Origin: Mycolicibacterium parafortuitum
GTDB lineage: Bacteria; Actinomycetota; Actinomycetes; Mycobacteriales; Mycobacteriaceae
Direction: 5' to 3'
DNA length: 64,000 bases
Assembly: GCF_010725485.1 (NCBI RefSeq)
Contig: NZ_AP022598.1
Span: forward strand, 3,596,001 to 3,660,000
Shown here: positions 29,509 to 36,467 of the stretch, piece after piece
Layout: every line of letters begins with the position of its first letter
Numbering within the stretch: position 1 is the first letter of the stretch
Made by a program: the position numbers and the translations under genes
The notes under the pieces: model-generated
Seen by the model: only the letters and a program-made list of their open reading frames with translations
Told to the model about the DNA's origin: nothing
Database searches by the model: none

Positions 29509-30087
29509 GTGCGCAACGGCTGGGAGACCGCCCGCGGGGTGCGGCTCGCGGCCCTTGTGACCGGCGCTTCGGCAGCGATGGCGATGATCGTCGTGGGCTG
29601 CACGAGCGTCACCGCCGGCGACGCCGAGGTGGCAGCGGGGGAAGCGCCCCTGTACCGGGCGTCGGTGACGGCGTCGCGCGAGGAGGCCGCCGCCAGTTCC
29701 AGCGCTCGCGAATCACAACGGCAGGCGTCGCTGACCGCCGAGGCGGTGCGGACGTCGTGTGAGGCGATGAGCTCGAGCAGCGCCGAGGCGGTCGCGTCGG
29801 TGAACAAGTACGTCGACGCGATGAACGACAGCCCGGCCGATGTCGCGCGCACCGCGGGCCCGGCCGTCGACGCGCTCAACCACAGCGCGGATCTGGTCGC
29901 GGGAAGCCTTTCCGACCCGTTGACCTCGGAGTTGAGGGATGCGCTGAATGCCTGGGTGGACGCCGCGCGCGGCGTCGCGACGGCCATCGCGGGAAATTAC
30001 GGCGTCGACGATTTCAACACGGCGATCCAGGTGTTGAACGAGGCCAAGACCACCGCGTTGGACCGGTGCGATGCGGCATACCGATAA
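29509..30087 (+). CDS. Predicted lipoprotein of unknown function
   Basis: A GTG at 29509 starts a 192-residue protein with a positively charged start ([12 protein letters not shown]), a hydrophobic segment, and a lipobox-like V-V-G-C at about residues 28-31. The mature part is almost all helix, rich in Ala, Ser, Glu and Asp, with no catalytic motif, and two further Cys residues. It occupies the Rv2240c position. No ribosome-binding site is seen; TAACCT lies 9 nt upstream and may be a leaderless -10. It is divergent from aceE across 183 bp. Confidence 0.7.
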   Translation: MRNGWETARGVRLAALVTGASAAMAMIVVGCTSVTAGDAEVAAGEAPLYRASVTASREEAAASSSARESQRQASLTAEAVRTSCEAMSSSSAEAVASVNKYVDAMNDSPADVARTAGPAVDALNHSADLVAGSLSDPLTSELRDALNAWVDAARGVATAIAGNYGVDDFNTAIQVLNEAKTTALDRCDAAYR

Positions 30088-30192
30088 ACCTGCGGCTACA
30101 TGGCGTGCTGAGTGCCACAAGCATGCGACGATAGTGCTGTTCACACACGTAGCGAGCGCAGATGCGCCGTGTCGGCTGAAGGAGGACTGACC

Positions 30193-30618
30193 GTGGTGTC
30201 GGCGGGTGACCCCCCGAACTACGCCCGAAAGCTGGGCATCCAAAAAGATCAGGTTGTGCAGGAGTTGGGCTGGGACGAGGACGCCGACGACGACATCCGA
30301 GCCGACATCGAGGACGAGATCGGCGGTGAGCTTCTCGACGAGGACGCCGACGACGTCGTGGACGTGGTGCTGCTGTGGTGGCGGGACGACGACGGAGACC
30401 TCGTCGACAGGTTGATGGACGCCATCACCCCGCTCGCCGACGACGGTGTCATCTGGGTCGTGACTCCCAAGACCGGCAAGCCCGGGCACGTCCAGCCTGC
30501 CGAGATCGCCGAATCCGCGCCGACGGCCGGCCTGATGCAGACGTCGTCGGCGAACCTGGGGGACTGGATCGCCAGCCGCCTGGTGCAGCCGAAGTCGAAG
30601 GCAGCCGGGCGCCGATGA
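30193..30618 (+). CDS. DUF3052 family protein
   Basis: The GTG at 30193 is preceded by a strong GGAGG ribosome site and gives 141 residues. The protein opens with P-N-Y-A-R-K-L-G-I-Q-K-D-Q-V-V-Q-E-L-G-W and carries a very acidic middle (D-E-D-A-D-D-D-I-R-A-D-I-E-D-E). A hydrophobic strand with two Trp (V-V-L-L-W-W-R-D-D-D) follows, then the G-V-I-W-V-V-T-P-K-T-G-K block. This is the DUF3052 pattern, conserved in actinobacteria, function unknown. It is followed after 31 nt by ahpE. Confidence 0.85.
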   Translation: MVSAGDPPNYARKLGIQKDQVVQELGWDEDADDDIRADIEDEIGGELLDEDADDVVDVVLLWWRDDDGDLVDRLMDAITPLADDGVIWVVTPKTGKPGHVQPAEIAESAPTAGLMQTSSANLGDWIASRLVQPKSKAAGRR

Positions 30619-30649
30619 GCGCTTGCGCGAAGAGCAGACAGTCGCGTTA

Positions 30650-31120
30650 GTGGTCTCCGTCGGTGACACCGCGCCGGACTTCACGCTGAAGGATCAGAAC
30701 AACCAGCGGGTGACGCTCGGCGATTTCCGCGGCGCGAAGAACGTCGTGCTGGTGTTCTTCCCGCTCGCCTTCACCGGTATCTGTGAACGTGAACTCGACG
30801 AAATCCGGGACCACATCGACGATTTCGTCAACGACGAGACCGCGACGCTGACGGTCTCGGTGGGACCGTCGCCCACCCACAAGGTGTGGGCGCGCGATCG
30901 GGGGTATTCGTTCCCGGTGCTGTCGGACTTCTGGCCGCACGGCGCCGTCAGCCAGGCCTACGGGGTGTTCAACGAGCCCTCGGGGTTCCCCAACCGCGGC
31001 ACGTTCGTCATCGACCGCGCCGGCGTCGTCCAGTTCGCCGAGTGCAAAGAGCCGGGCGAGGTCAGGGATCAGGCGGTGTGGACGGCGGCGCTGGCGGCGT
31101 TGGAGTCTCCGAAGGCCTGA
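30650..31120 (+). CDS. ahpE: 1-Cys peroxiredoxin AhpE
   Basis: The protein is about 156 residues from the GTG at 30650 (V-V-S-V-G-D-T-A-P-D-F-T-L), which matches the M. tuberculosis AhpE N-terminus; a TTG at 30623 is a weaker alternative. The peroxidatic Cys is in F-F-P-L-A-F-T-G-I-C-E-R-E near residue 47, with the family Thr three residues before it. It reduces hydroperoxides in the cytosol and is regenerated by mycothiol/mycoredoxin or similar. The gene ends 46 bp before a tRNA gene. Confidence 0.9.
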   Translation: MVSVGDTAPDFTLKDQNNQRVTLGDFRGAKNVVLVFFPLAFTGICERELDEIRDHIDDFVNDETATLTVSVGPSPTHKVWARDRGYSFPVLSDFWPHGAVSQAYGVFNEPSGFPNRGTFVIDRAGVVQFAECKEPGEVRDQAVWTAALAALESPKA

Positions 31121-31150
31121 CCGGATTTCCAGTTGACCTGCGAATCCGTG

Positions 31151-31156
31151 TAACCT
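31151..31156 (+). promoter_or_regulatory. Extended -10 box of the tRNA-Val promoter
   Basis: TGTAACCT contains TAACCT at 31151-31156 with a TG extension, 10 nt before the first tRNA base. TTGACC at 31133-31138 is too close (12-nt spacer) for a standard -35. Confidence 0.45.
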
Positions 31157-31166
31157 GCCCGGGATC

Positions 31167-31238
31167 GGGCGCGTAGCTCAGTGGTAGAGCTCTGGTTTTA
31201 CACACCAGCGGTCGGCGGTTCGAAACCGTCCGCGCCCA
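31167..31238 (+). tRNA. tRNA-Val (anticodon UAC)
   Basis: A 72-nt cloverleaf with acceptor GGGCGCG pairing with CGCGCCC at 31231-31237, D arm GCTC..GAGC, anticodon stem CTGGT/ACCAG with loop TTTACAC (anticodon TAC), and T arm GGCGG-TTCGAAA-CCGTC. The discriminator base is A at 31238, followed by genomic CC. The 3' half (31197-31240) is repeated twice downstream, so this gene is the attachment site for integrated elements. Confidence 0.95.
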
Positions 31239-31240
31239 CC
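31197..31240 (+). repeat. attL of element 1 (3' half of tRNA-Val)
   Basis: A 44-bp segment from the anticodon loop to the end of the tRNA gene plus CC. It differs from the copies at 35852 and 42529 by one base: A at 31224 (T loop), where the other two have T. The integrated DNA therefore restores a complete tRNA. Confidence 0.9.
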
Positions 31241-31313
31241 GTCGAAAGTACCTGCTAGACAGTGCTTTTAATCAGTAAACGCAGACCGCGTGGACTACGA
31301 GAACAGCGCCCAA

Positions 31314-31349
31314 GTTGCCATTAGGTTGCCAACGGGGTCCGTGTTGCCA
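31314..31349 (+). promoter_or_regulatory. Three GTTGCCA direct repeats, probable integrase arm-type sites of element 1 (left)
   Basis: GTTGCCA occurs at 31314-31320, 31325-31331 and 31343-31349, about 75-110 bp inside attL. The same heptamer occurs twice near the right end (35727-35744). Spaced direct heptamers at both ends of a tyrosine-integrase element are the normal layout of arm-binding sites. Confidence 0.5.
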
Positions 31350-31404
31350 GCGCCACCTACACAACTCCGCCGCGTTTCGAAGCGGATGTGTCTGAGCCGG
31401 TCGA

Positions 31405-31410
31405 TATGCT
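31405..31410 (+). promoter_or_regulatory. Possible -10 box for the toxSAS-like pair
   Basis: TATGCT about 28 nt before the ATG at 31438, leaving a short leader that contains the ribosome site GGGAGG. Confidence 0.3.
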
Positions 31411-31437
31411 CACCTCTTCACTGTCGTCGGGAGGGTC

Positions 31438-32172
31438 ATGGCGATGCAGCCAGCCGATGTGCCGAGCGTCAGCGCGGTCAATAAGGCAGGTGACGCCCTG
31501 CGCGTACTCATCGGTAAGAGCGGTGCGCTGACATCCGAGGAAATGAACCGCGCAGTTCACGCCATCGACGTCCTCGTTGCATGGAGGGCTGCACACGCGC
31601 TGCCGCTGGCCACCGCCACCATGGGCCTGAAGTCCCGGGTGCAGACAGCGGGCTGTGCTGATGGCAGTCGGGTGTCGCAGCGTCTCAAACGCATTCCAAC
31701 GATTCTCAGCAAGCTGCACCGCGAGCCCAAGATGGAGCTCGGGCGAATGCATGACATCGGGGGATGCCGAGTGGTGCTCGCCGACCTGGCGCAGGTTTAC
31801 GAGGTGCTTGACCGATACCGGACTCGTCCTACCAGCGGCGGCATCAAGGTGCAGGACTACATAGAGAAGCCGAAACCCGACGGGTATCGCGGGGTGCACG
31901 TCATCGTGAAGTATCACGGCAGGCGGATCGAGGTGCAGCTCCGGACCCAGGTACAGCATGAATGGGCATTTACCGTGGAATCCGTCACTGCTCGATACGG
32001 GCTCGCCATCAAGACCGGCGGTGGTCCTCTACCAGTCAGGGAGTGGTTTCAAACGGTGTCTGAGGCGATGGCCGTGGAAGAGCACGGTGGGACCGTTGAT
32101 GATGACCTCTTGCGCCGGGTATCTACAATGAGGGAAGCTGCCCAACCATATCTGCGAGGAGAACGCCGATGA
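31438..32172 (+). CDS. RelA/SpoT synthetase-domain protein, toxSAS-like (p)ppGpp (or related) nucleotide pyrophosphokinase
   Basis: The 244-residue protein has only a SYNTH domain. Residues 79-113 carry the substrate face (S-Q-R-L-K-R..., then M-H-D-I-G-G-C-R-V-V with Asp106). Residues 139-154 hold an intact G-loop (Q-D-Y-I-E-K-P-K-P-D-G-Y-R-G-V-H), and 165-174 the E-V-Q-L-R-T-Q-V-Q-H motif. There is no HD hydrolase domain and no TGS/ACT region. All catalytic positions known from RelA appear present. Single-domain synthetases on prophages and islands (PhRel, FaRel, CapRel) are usually toxins that shut down growth on phage infection. The gene has a good ribosome site, and its stop overlaps the next ORF (ATGA), as in a toxin-antitoxin operon. 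An ordinary housekeeping small alarmone synthetase is the alternative. Confidence 0.8.
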   Translation: MAMQPADVPSVSAVNKAGDALRVLIGKSGALTSEEMNRAVHAIDVLVAWRAAHALPLATATMGLKSRVQTAGCADGSRVSQRLKRIPTILSKLHREPKMELGRMHDIGGCRVVLADLAQVYEVLDRYRTRPTSGGIKVQDYIEKPKPDGYRGVHVIVKYHGRRIEVQLRTQVQHEWAFTVESVTARYGLAIKTGGGPLPVREWFQTVSEAMAVEEHGGTVDDDLLRRVSTMREAAQPYLRGERR

Positions 32173-32429
32173 GTGCCACGCTCAAGCACTTCTTGCTGGT
32201 GTTCGACCATGACCGGGCCGAACTCAAGGACATGCGGGAATTCGGCACAGATACTAAGGCCGCGATGGCCGAGTACGCCCGCCTTGAGCGCGAGCACCTG
32301 AGCGAAAAGGGTGCCGACTCCATCGAGATCGTCCTTATTGGCTCGGACTCGCTGGACACTGTGAAGGTCACTCACGCCAATTACTTCGACGGAACCGTGG
32401 CCGTTTCGAAGTACTTCGCGGGCATCTGA
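32169..32429 (+). CDS. Small partner protein of the synthetase, putative antitoxin
   Basis: The 86-residue protein overlaps the toxin-like gene by 4 nt and has its own GAGGAG ribosome site. It begins with a hydrophobic strand and a helix (L-K-H-F-L-L-V-F-D-H-D-R-A-E-L), then an acidic helix (A-M-A-E-Y-A-R-L-E-R-E-H), then strand I-E-I-V-L-I-G-S-D-S-L-D-T-V and an aromatic end (A-N-Y-F-D-G). I recall similar small proteins beside RelA/SpoT-domain genes in actinobacteria, but know no experimentally named family. Antitoxin function is inferred from position only. Confidence 0.65.
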   Translation: MSATLKHFLLVFDHDRAELKDMREFGTDTKAAMAEYARLEREHLSEKGADSIEIVLIGSDSLDTVKVTHANYFDGTVAVSKYFAGI

Positions 32430-32445
32430 CCCGTCTTTGCTGGGG

Positions 32446-33954
32446 TTACCCGAATAGAGACGCCCCCACAGTTCTCAGCTCGTCGGCCTTCACGTCGGCA
32501 TAGATGCGCAGCGCCACCGCTGGGTCGTGGCCGTGCCAAGCCGCCACGATGTGCGGCGGGTGGCCCCGGTCGAGCATCAGGCTGACCCTGGTGTTGCGCA
32601 GGCCGTGCAGCCTGATCCGGCGCAGACCAGCCCGAGCACGCAACCGCTGGAACTCGTCGGTGTAGAACTCGGGACGCAGGGGCGTGCCATCCTCATGCAC
32701 CGCTACCAGCCGGTCGTCGGACCACCCGACGCCGAGCGCCAGGGCCTCGGCGCGCTGGCGTGTCTTGAGGGCGCGCAGCGCGGTGACCACGTCGGCGGGT
32801 AATGGCAGATCGCGGCGGCTGCGCTTGGATTTCGGCGCGCCCTCTACCGCCTGGCCGCCAACGGTGACCCTGCCACGCCGCACCGACAGCGTGCCGGTGT
32901 CCAGATCGACCGCACTCCAACGCAACCCGAGCACCTCGCTGCGCCTCATGCCGTACATCGACAGCAGCCAGCACGCGAATAGCCGGTGTTCGGGCACCGC
33001 TGCGCGGAACCGCTCGGCCTCGGCCAGCGTCCACGACTTGGCGGCAGGCTCGGTAGCTGTGGCGTCCTCGGCGGTCGCCAGGACGGCGTCGTGGTCGGCA
33101 TCCTTGGGCCGCTCGACAAGCGCGATCACGTTGCGCGGCAACACCCCCTGATCGACGTAGCTTTGCACCACCGCGCCGAAGGTCGTCAGGGTGGATCGGA
33201 TGGTCTGCGGGCTCAGCCCGCGTTTCTCGGCGGTAGCGGCGGTCTCGGGCTGCGCGGGGGCGTAGATGCCCCGCCGGAGCCGGGTGACCCGCCCGGCGGC
33301 GAGCAGGGCGGCGAGCGCCGAGTGCACGTCACCGGGCAGCGCGGCGGCCAGTTCGGCGGCAGGGATGCCTTCGGGGTGCTCGGAGACCAGCGCGACCACG
33401 CGACCGGCGAGCGAGTCGGCCCGGTAGTGCCGGTGGTCGGTGCGTGCTTCGGTCAGCATCCACTTGACCAGGGCGTCACCATCGGCCTTGGTAATTTGTT
33501 GCAGCTTCCGGGTGCCGAGGTAGCGCCGAACGGGTTTCAGGTCCATCCCGTAGCCGTAGACGGTGATCTCCCGAATTCCGCGACGACCGCTCAACCACTC
33601 GTCACACGCCTGGTCCACGGTGATGGCGGTGGGCCGGTTGTAGGTGCCCGCCGCGACCTCGGAGCTGATGCGGCGCAACTCCCGCTGTGCCTCCTTCTTG
33701 GCGCGAAAGGTGAACTTGCGCCGGTCGCGTGACCCGTCCGGCTTGTTGCCGAGATCGAGCTGGAACCAGTAGGTCACGGCACCGTTCTTCGCCGTGTGCG
33801 TGTTGATCGGCTCGGCGCGCCGCGTGCGCCTAGCGGGGTTCGGGTCGGTCTCGGCTGGGAGCAGGCGCGCAAGCGGTGGCGCCCACCCCTGAGCGCCGAT
33901 GTCATGGACGACCCGTACCCACCCGGTAACCCGTATGAGGGCATCGGGGTTCAT
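32446..33954 (-). CDS. Tyrosine-type integrase with a winged-helix-like insert (element 1)
   Basis: From the ATG at 33954 the protein is 502 residues. Homology with the broken integrase of element 2 begins at A-R-R-T-R-R-A-E-P (about residue 41), so the start could be later. It has an arm-binding AP2-like region (about 45-110) and a core-binding domain interrupted at about 179-240 by a winged-helix-like insert (S-L-A-G-R-V-V-A-L-V-S-E...R-L-R-R-G-I-Y). The catalytic domain follows, with Arg337 (G-M-R-R-S-E-V-L-G-L-R-W), His450/Arg453 (H-G-L-R-N-T), W-H-G-H and Tyr485. All catalytic residues are present, so element 1 may still be mobile. Its 3' end lies 17 bp from the small partner gene, convergent. 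Confidence 0.9.
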   Translation of the reverse strand: MNPDALIRVTGWVRVVHDIGAQGWAPPLARLLPAETDPNPARRTRRAEPINTHTAKNGAVTYWFQLDLGNKPDGSRDRRKFTFRAKKEAQRELRRISSEVAAGTYNRPTAITVDQACDEWLSGRRGIREITVYGYGMDLKPVRRYLGTRKLQQITKADGDALVKWMLTEARTDHRHYRADSLAGRVVALVSEHPEGIPAAELAAALPGDVHSALAALLAAGRVTRLRRGIYAPAQPETAATAEKRGLSPQTIRSTLTTFGAVVQSYVDQGVLPRNVIALVERPKDADHDAVLATAEDATATEPAAKSWTLAEAERFRAAVPEHRLFACWLLSMYGMRRSEVLGLRWSAVDLDTGTLSVRRGRVTVGGQAVEGAPKSKRSRRDLPLPADVVTALRALKTRQRAEALALGVGWSDDRLVAVHEDGTPLRPEFYTDEFQRLRARAGLRRIRLHGLRNTRVSLMLDRGHPPHIVAAWHGHDPAVALRIYADVKADELRTVGASLFG

Positions 33955-34002
33955 GGCTGCGACGGCTGCTGCCGACCCCCGGACGGCGGGGGTGCGGGGT
34001 GA
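33902..34002 (+). CDS. Tiny Cys-motif ORF (about 33 residues)
   Basis: ATG at 33902 reads M-D-D-P-Y-P-P-G-N-P-Y-E-G-I-G and ends with G-C-D-G-C-C. It overlaps antisense the first codons of the integrase and overlaps the next ORF by 4 nt (GTGA). The C-D-G-C-C motif recurs in that next ORF, which supports both being real. Function unknown, and it could still be chance. Confidence 0.35.
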
Positions 34003-34304
34003 CCGGCTGCACCGCCGCCCATACCGTCGGCGCACCGGGCGGCGGGGAGCTGGCCCGAGTAGGCCGGGCAAAGCTGCGCGCCGATCTCACCGCCCCCACC
34101 GTGCCCAGCGTGCAGGACGGGTGTGACTGTGACGGATGTTGCCCACCACCGCTGACCGACATCGAGGCGCAACATGCCCTGCGCCATGTGAGCAGCGCTG
34201 ACGCCGTGGCCTACGCCCGGGGTGAGTTGTCGCTGTCCCGGTTGCGATGGTACGAGGGCTGCGAGGAGTGGGTTCCGACCTTCACCGAGGCGGCGGCACG
34301 GTGA
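33999..34304 (+). CDS. Small ORF with C-D-G-C-C motif, unknown function
   Basis: A GTG start gives 101 residues. The second half is protein-like: D-G-C-D-C-D-G-C-C-P-P-P-L-T-D-I-E-A-Q-H-A-L-R-H-V, then a helix A-V-A-Y-A-R-G-E-L and an aromatic end L-R-W-Y-E-G-C-E-E-W-V-P. Metal or partner binding through the Cys cluster is possible. It may be an excisionase-like control protein, since such small genes usually sit beside the integrase, but no HTH is evident. The stop is 8 bp from the end of the convergent 400-residue gene. Confidence 0.45.
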   Translation: MTGCTAAHTVGAPGGGELARVGRAKLRADLTAPTVPSVQDGCDCDGCCPPPLTDIEAQHALRHVSSADAVAYARGELSLSRLRWYEGCEEWVPTFTEAAAR

Positions 34305-34312
34305 GCGCGGGG

Positions 34313-35515
34313 TCAGCCCCGTTGAAACCCACGCGGCGTGATCGGCAGATAGGACCGCCGCCCAGTTGAAACAAGCTGACGGTCGCGCTCGCGAGCGGGC
34401 AGCGGCACCGGACGAATGACCATCGCGGGAGCGGCTGCCTGGGGCGACCACGGTCGAGGGATGCGGTAGCCGACGATGCGGTGGTCGGTGCCGTCAACGG
34501 TGCCGTCCGGCTTCACCTTGATCAGTTCGTGGGTTGCGCGTTTGAGCAGGTTCATCGCCTGCATGGTGGTGCCCCACACGGCAATCTCGACCGCCGCCTT
34601 GCTCACGTAGGTGATGGACCCGCTCTCGCCGAGGTAGCGACGGCGCGCTACGTCCCACAACGAGTCGAGCGCCTTAGTGATCAGCACCGACACAGCCAGT
34701 TCGCGGCCGGGGTTCGAGTCCTCCATCGTGAGCCACCAGTGCGCCTCGTTCTTCGCCGCGTCGGGGTGCCCCTTCCTGTGTAGGTAGACGTGGACCGGCC
34801 CCTCATGGATCGTGACCGGCTCGCCGTCCATCGGCTGCCACGACACCTTGGCCTCGTCGTCATCGACCGCGACAGCGCTCACCCCGTGCTTGACGGCGTT
34901 GTAGACGAACGCATCCCCAAGAGCCCGATTCGCGCAGTCGACCAGCAACATAGCGAGCGCGTCGATGGCGTCCTCGAATTCGTCGTCGGTGAGTTGGATC
35001 ACCGCGTCGACGCGGCTTTTCCCACCCAGAAACACTTTGGCGATCTGCTCACGGTCGAACCCCGTGTCGAGCGCGGCATCGAGCTTCGCCTTGTACTCGC
35101 GGAAGTCGGTCGAGGCCGACATGCCGAGCCACGGGCACTCGGGGTGCTCGGTGTGCGCGAAGAACATCCGCAGCAGCGTCTCGGAGGCGTGATTGGCGAT
35201 GGTCACCGCCTCCATGCGGATGTACCGCTGTCGAGCCTCCGAGGTCGGCGGCGACATCGCGCCGAGGAACGCGGCTCCGATGGTTCGGTCAGTTCCGTAC
35301 AGCGGGGCGAGCTGGTCGTCGCTGCACGCCATCAGCGACAGCGACTCGATGCGCATCTTGATGAACTCAGCGGGATCAGCGGTGTAGAAGACGGCGTTCA
35401 GCTCAGGGTATTGGCCTGGATCGAGTCGCCGCCCCTTCGGATCGTCCTGCTCCCACGGCTTCTGCCCACCTCGGTACCTGCCCATGAGCCGGAGTCTAGG
35501 AATATCCTCCGACAA
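34313..35515 (-). CDS. Cargo protein of unknown function (element 1)
   Basis: The 400-residue soluble protein is not recognised. Visible features: a basic start (L-R-L-M-G-R-Y-R-G-G-Q-K-P-W); a helical region 95-150 with S-E-T-L-L-R-M-F-F-A-H-T-E-H-P-E-C-P-W-L (112-130); a second helical block 180-212 ending in F-V-Y-N-A-V-K-H-G; then a strand-rich middle and a positively charged C-terminus (R-P-V-P-L-P-A-R-E-R-D-R). The Y-N-x-x-K-H-G segment faintly recalls HEPN-like helical domains, but I see no R-x4-6-H motif. It sits in the same right-hand slot and orientation as the OLD nuclease of element 2. It is a full-length, undamaged ORF, probably a defence or accessory gene (inference). Confidence 0.6.
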   Translation of the reverse strand: MSEDIPRLRLMGRYRGGQKPWEQDDPKGRRLDPGQYPELNAVFYTADPAEFIKMRIESLSLMACSDDQLAPLYGTDRTIGAAFLGAMSPPTSEARQRYIRMEAVTIANHASETLLRMFFAHTEHPECPWLGMSASTDFREYKAKLDAALDTGFDREQIAKVFLGGKSRVDAVIQLTDDEFEDAIDALAMLLVDCANRALGDAFVYNAVKHGVSAVAVDDDEAKVSWQPMDGEPVTIHEGPVHVYLHRKGHPDAAKNEAHWWLTMEDSNPGRELAVSVLITKALDSLWDVARRRYLGESGSITYVSKAAVEIAVWGTTMQAMNLLKRATHELIKVKPDGTVDGTDHRIVGYRIPRPWSPQAAAPAMVIRPVPLPARERDRQLVSTGRRSYLPITPRGFQRG

Positions 35516-35851
35516 GTCGCCGTGCCCCCGTGGCTCACTCCGTTAGCGAAGCGGCGACCGTTGCGCCGAGATTCCAGCACGCCTCGGTGTTGGCCTTGTT
35601 TGGCTTGCCCGCCACCACGACGGTGTCGACGGTGCGGACCCCTCCCGAGCCCGGCGGGGATGCCGTTGATAGCGCGCTGAGCGCCCTCGCGGCAACCAAT
35701 GTTTTGAGCGCGGACGACGCTCCCGTGTTGCCACCAAGTTGCCAAGACACGCCAAAACGGGGTGGACGCAGTAGACGCGGCGAACACCGTGACCGCCATT
35801 GACCTGCACATATCCGACAGCAACGGACGCGGTTCCACACGTTCCGATCCC
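35516..35851. other. Non-coding right end of element 1
   Basis: About 336 bp between the cargo gene and the attachment copy. Short ORFs here on both strands have no ribosome site or protein-like composition. The stretch contains the promoter side of the 400-residue gene and the GTTGCCA arm repeats. Nothing else recognised. Confidence 0.6.
35727..35744 (+). promoter_or_regulatory. Two GTTGCCA repeats, probable integrase arm-type sites of element 1 (right)
   Basis: GTTGCCA at 35727-35733 and 35738-35744, about 110 bp from the att core at 35852. The second is followed by AGACACG; a related ACTTGCCAAGACGCG lies at the same distance before the third att copy (42403-42417). Confidence 0.5.
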
Positions 35852-35895
35852 TTTACACACCAGCGGTCGGCGGTTCGATACCGTCCGCGCCCACC
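35852..35895 (+). repeat. Middle att copy: attR of element 1 and attL of element 2
   Basis: A 44-bp copy of the tRNA-Val 3' half, identical to the copy at 42529-42572 and one base different from the tRNA itself. It has no 5' tRNA half, so it is an attachment scar, not a tRNA gene. Confidence 0.9.
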
Positions 35896-35967
35896 GAAGA
35901 TGATGCAGGTCAGAGGCATTGAGGTGCGCAAGTGCCGTCGTTGGTGAAACCGCCGACGTGCCAAGAA

Positions 35968-36330
35968 CTAGCCAAGCGATTTCGGCGCATCGGCAAAGAG
36001 AACCGATCCGGCAGAAGCCAGCGAACTATGGTGCGGATGCGCGTAGACCCGCAGCGTCATCGCCGGATCGTGGCCGAGCCACTTAGCCGCAGTGGCGACG
36101 TCGGTCCCGCTGCCGAGCATGACGGTCGCGACGGTGTGCCGAACGTCGTGTAGTCGGATCACTGGCACGCCAGCGGCTTTCGCTAGCCGGGAGAACTCTC
36201 CCGAGTATGTCTCGGGCCGGATCGGTGAACCATCGGCGTTGACGGCGACCAGGCCGCTATCGGGCCACCCGCTGCCGAGGGCGAGGCGGTCAGCGGCCTG
36301 TGTGGCCTTGAGCGCGCGGAGCGCCGTCAC
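35968..36330 (-). pseudogene. Integrase C-terminal fragment (element 2), cut off by the IS
   Basis: This reads T-A-L-R-A-L-K-A-T-Q... to the end, with the catalytic H-D-V-R-H-T, W-L-G-H and Tyr (L-R-V-Y-A-H) of a tyrosine recombinase. It aligns closely with the C-terminus of the element 1 integrase from about residue 391. The upstream part of the gene lies beyond the IS at 38702-39741. Joining across the 4-bp duplication restores the frame exactly (P-A-D-V-V then T-A-L-R-A-L). The stop is 73 bp from the att copy. Confidence 0.9.
36327..36330. repeat. Target-site duplication TCAC, left
   Basis: TCAC at 36327-36330 is repeated at 38702-38705 directly flanking the IS; removing the IS and one copy rebuilds the integrase reading frame. 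Confidence 0.8.
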
Positions 36331-36380
36331 TGACCGCGCTCACTGAATTTCCCCACTTACGCTCATCGAAATTCCCCACC
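36331..36380 (+). repeat. Left terminal inverted repeat of the IS21-family element
   Basis: The 50 bp contain two tandem copies of a GCTCA-N2-GAAWTTCCCCAC unit (GAATTTCCCCAC then GAAATTCCCCAC, 21 bp apart). Multiple terminal repeats for transposase binding are a hallmark of IS21 elements. Confidence 0.75.
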
Positions 36381-36467
36381 CGTGTGGCTCCGCCGAGAAG
36401 GGCGGGCCTCCCTCGAAGCTGCTGGTGTCTGACGCCAGTTGCTCCATCGAAGGAGGCCCGCTTTCTC

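Larger units (their letters stand above)
31197..35895. mobile_element. Element 1: integrated element at tRNA-Val with toxSAS-like pair and intact integrase
   Basis: Bounded on the left by the tRNA 3' half (31197-31240) and on the right by a 44-bp copy of it at 35852-35895, differing at a single base. Contents left to right: (p)ppGpp synthetase-like gene plus overlapping small ORF (+), tyrosine integrase (-), two tiny ORFs (+), a 400-residue unknown gene (-). No phage structural, replication or conjugation gene is present, so it is a minimal satellite-like island. Short GTTGCCA repeats near both ends look like integrase arm sites. Confidence 0.85.

Noticed and set aside
31133..31156. Standard -35/-10 promoter TTGACC...TAACCT for the tRNA
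   Set aside because: The spacer is only 12 nt, too short; only the extended -10 was kept.
31438..32172. Housekeeping bifunctional Rel enzyme
   Set aside because: Far too short, and it lacks the HD hydrolase, TGS and ACT domains; its location is on an integrated element.
35530..35840. Short ORFs on both strands at the right end of element 1
   Set aside because: No ribosome site, no protein-like composition, and they span the arm-type repeats; treated as non-coding.
35852..35895. Second tRNA-Val gene
   Set aside because: Only the 3' half is present; no acceptor 5' strand or D arm, so it is an attachment-site copy. The same holds for 42529-42572.
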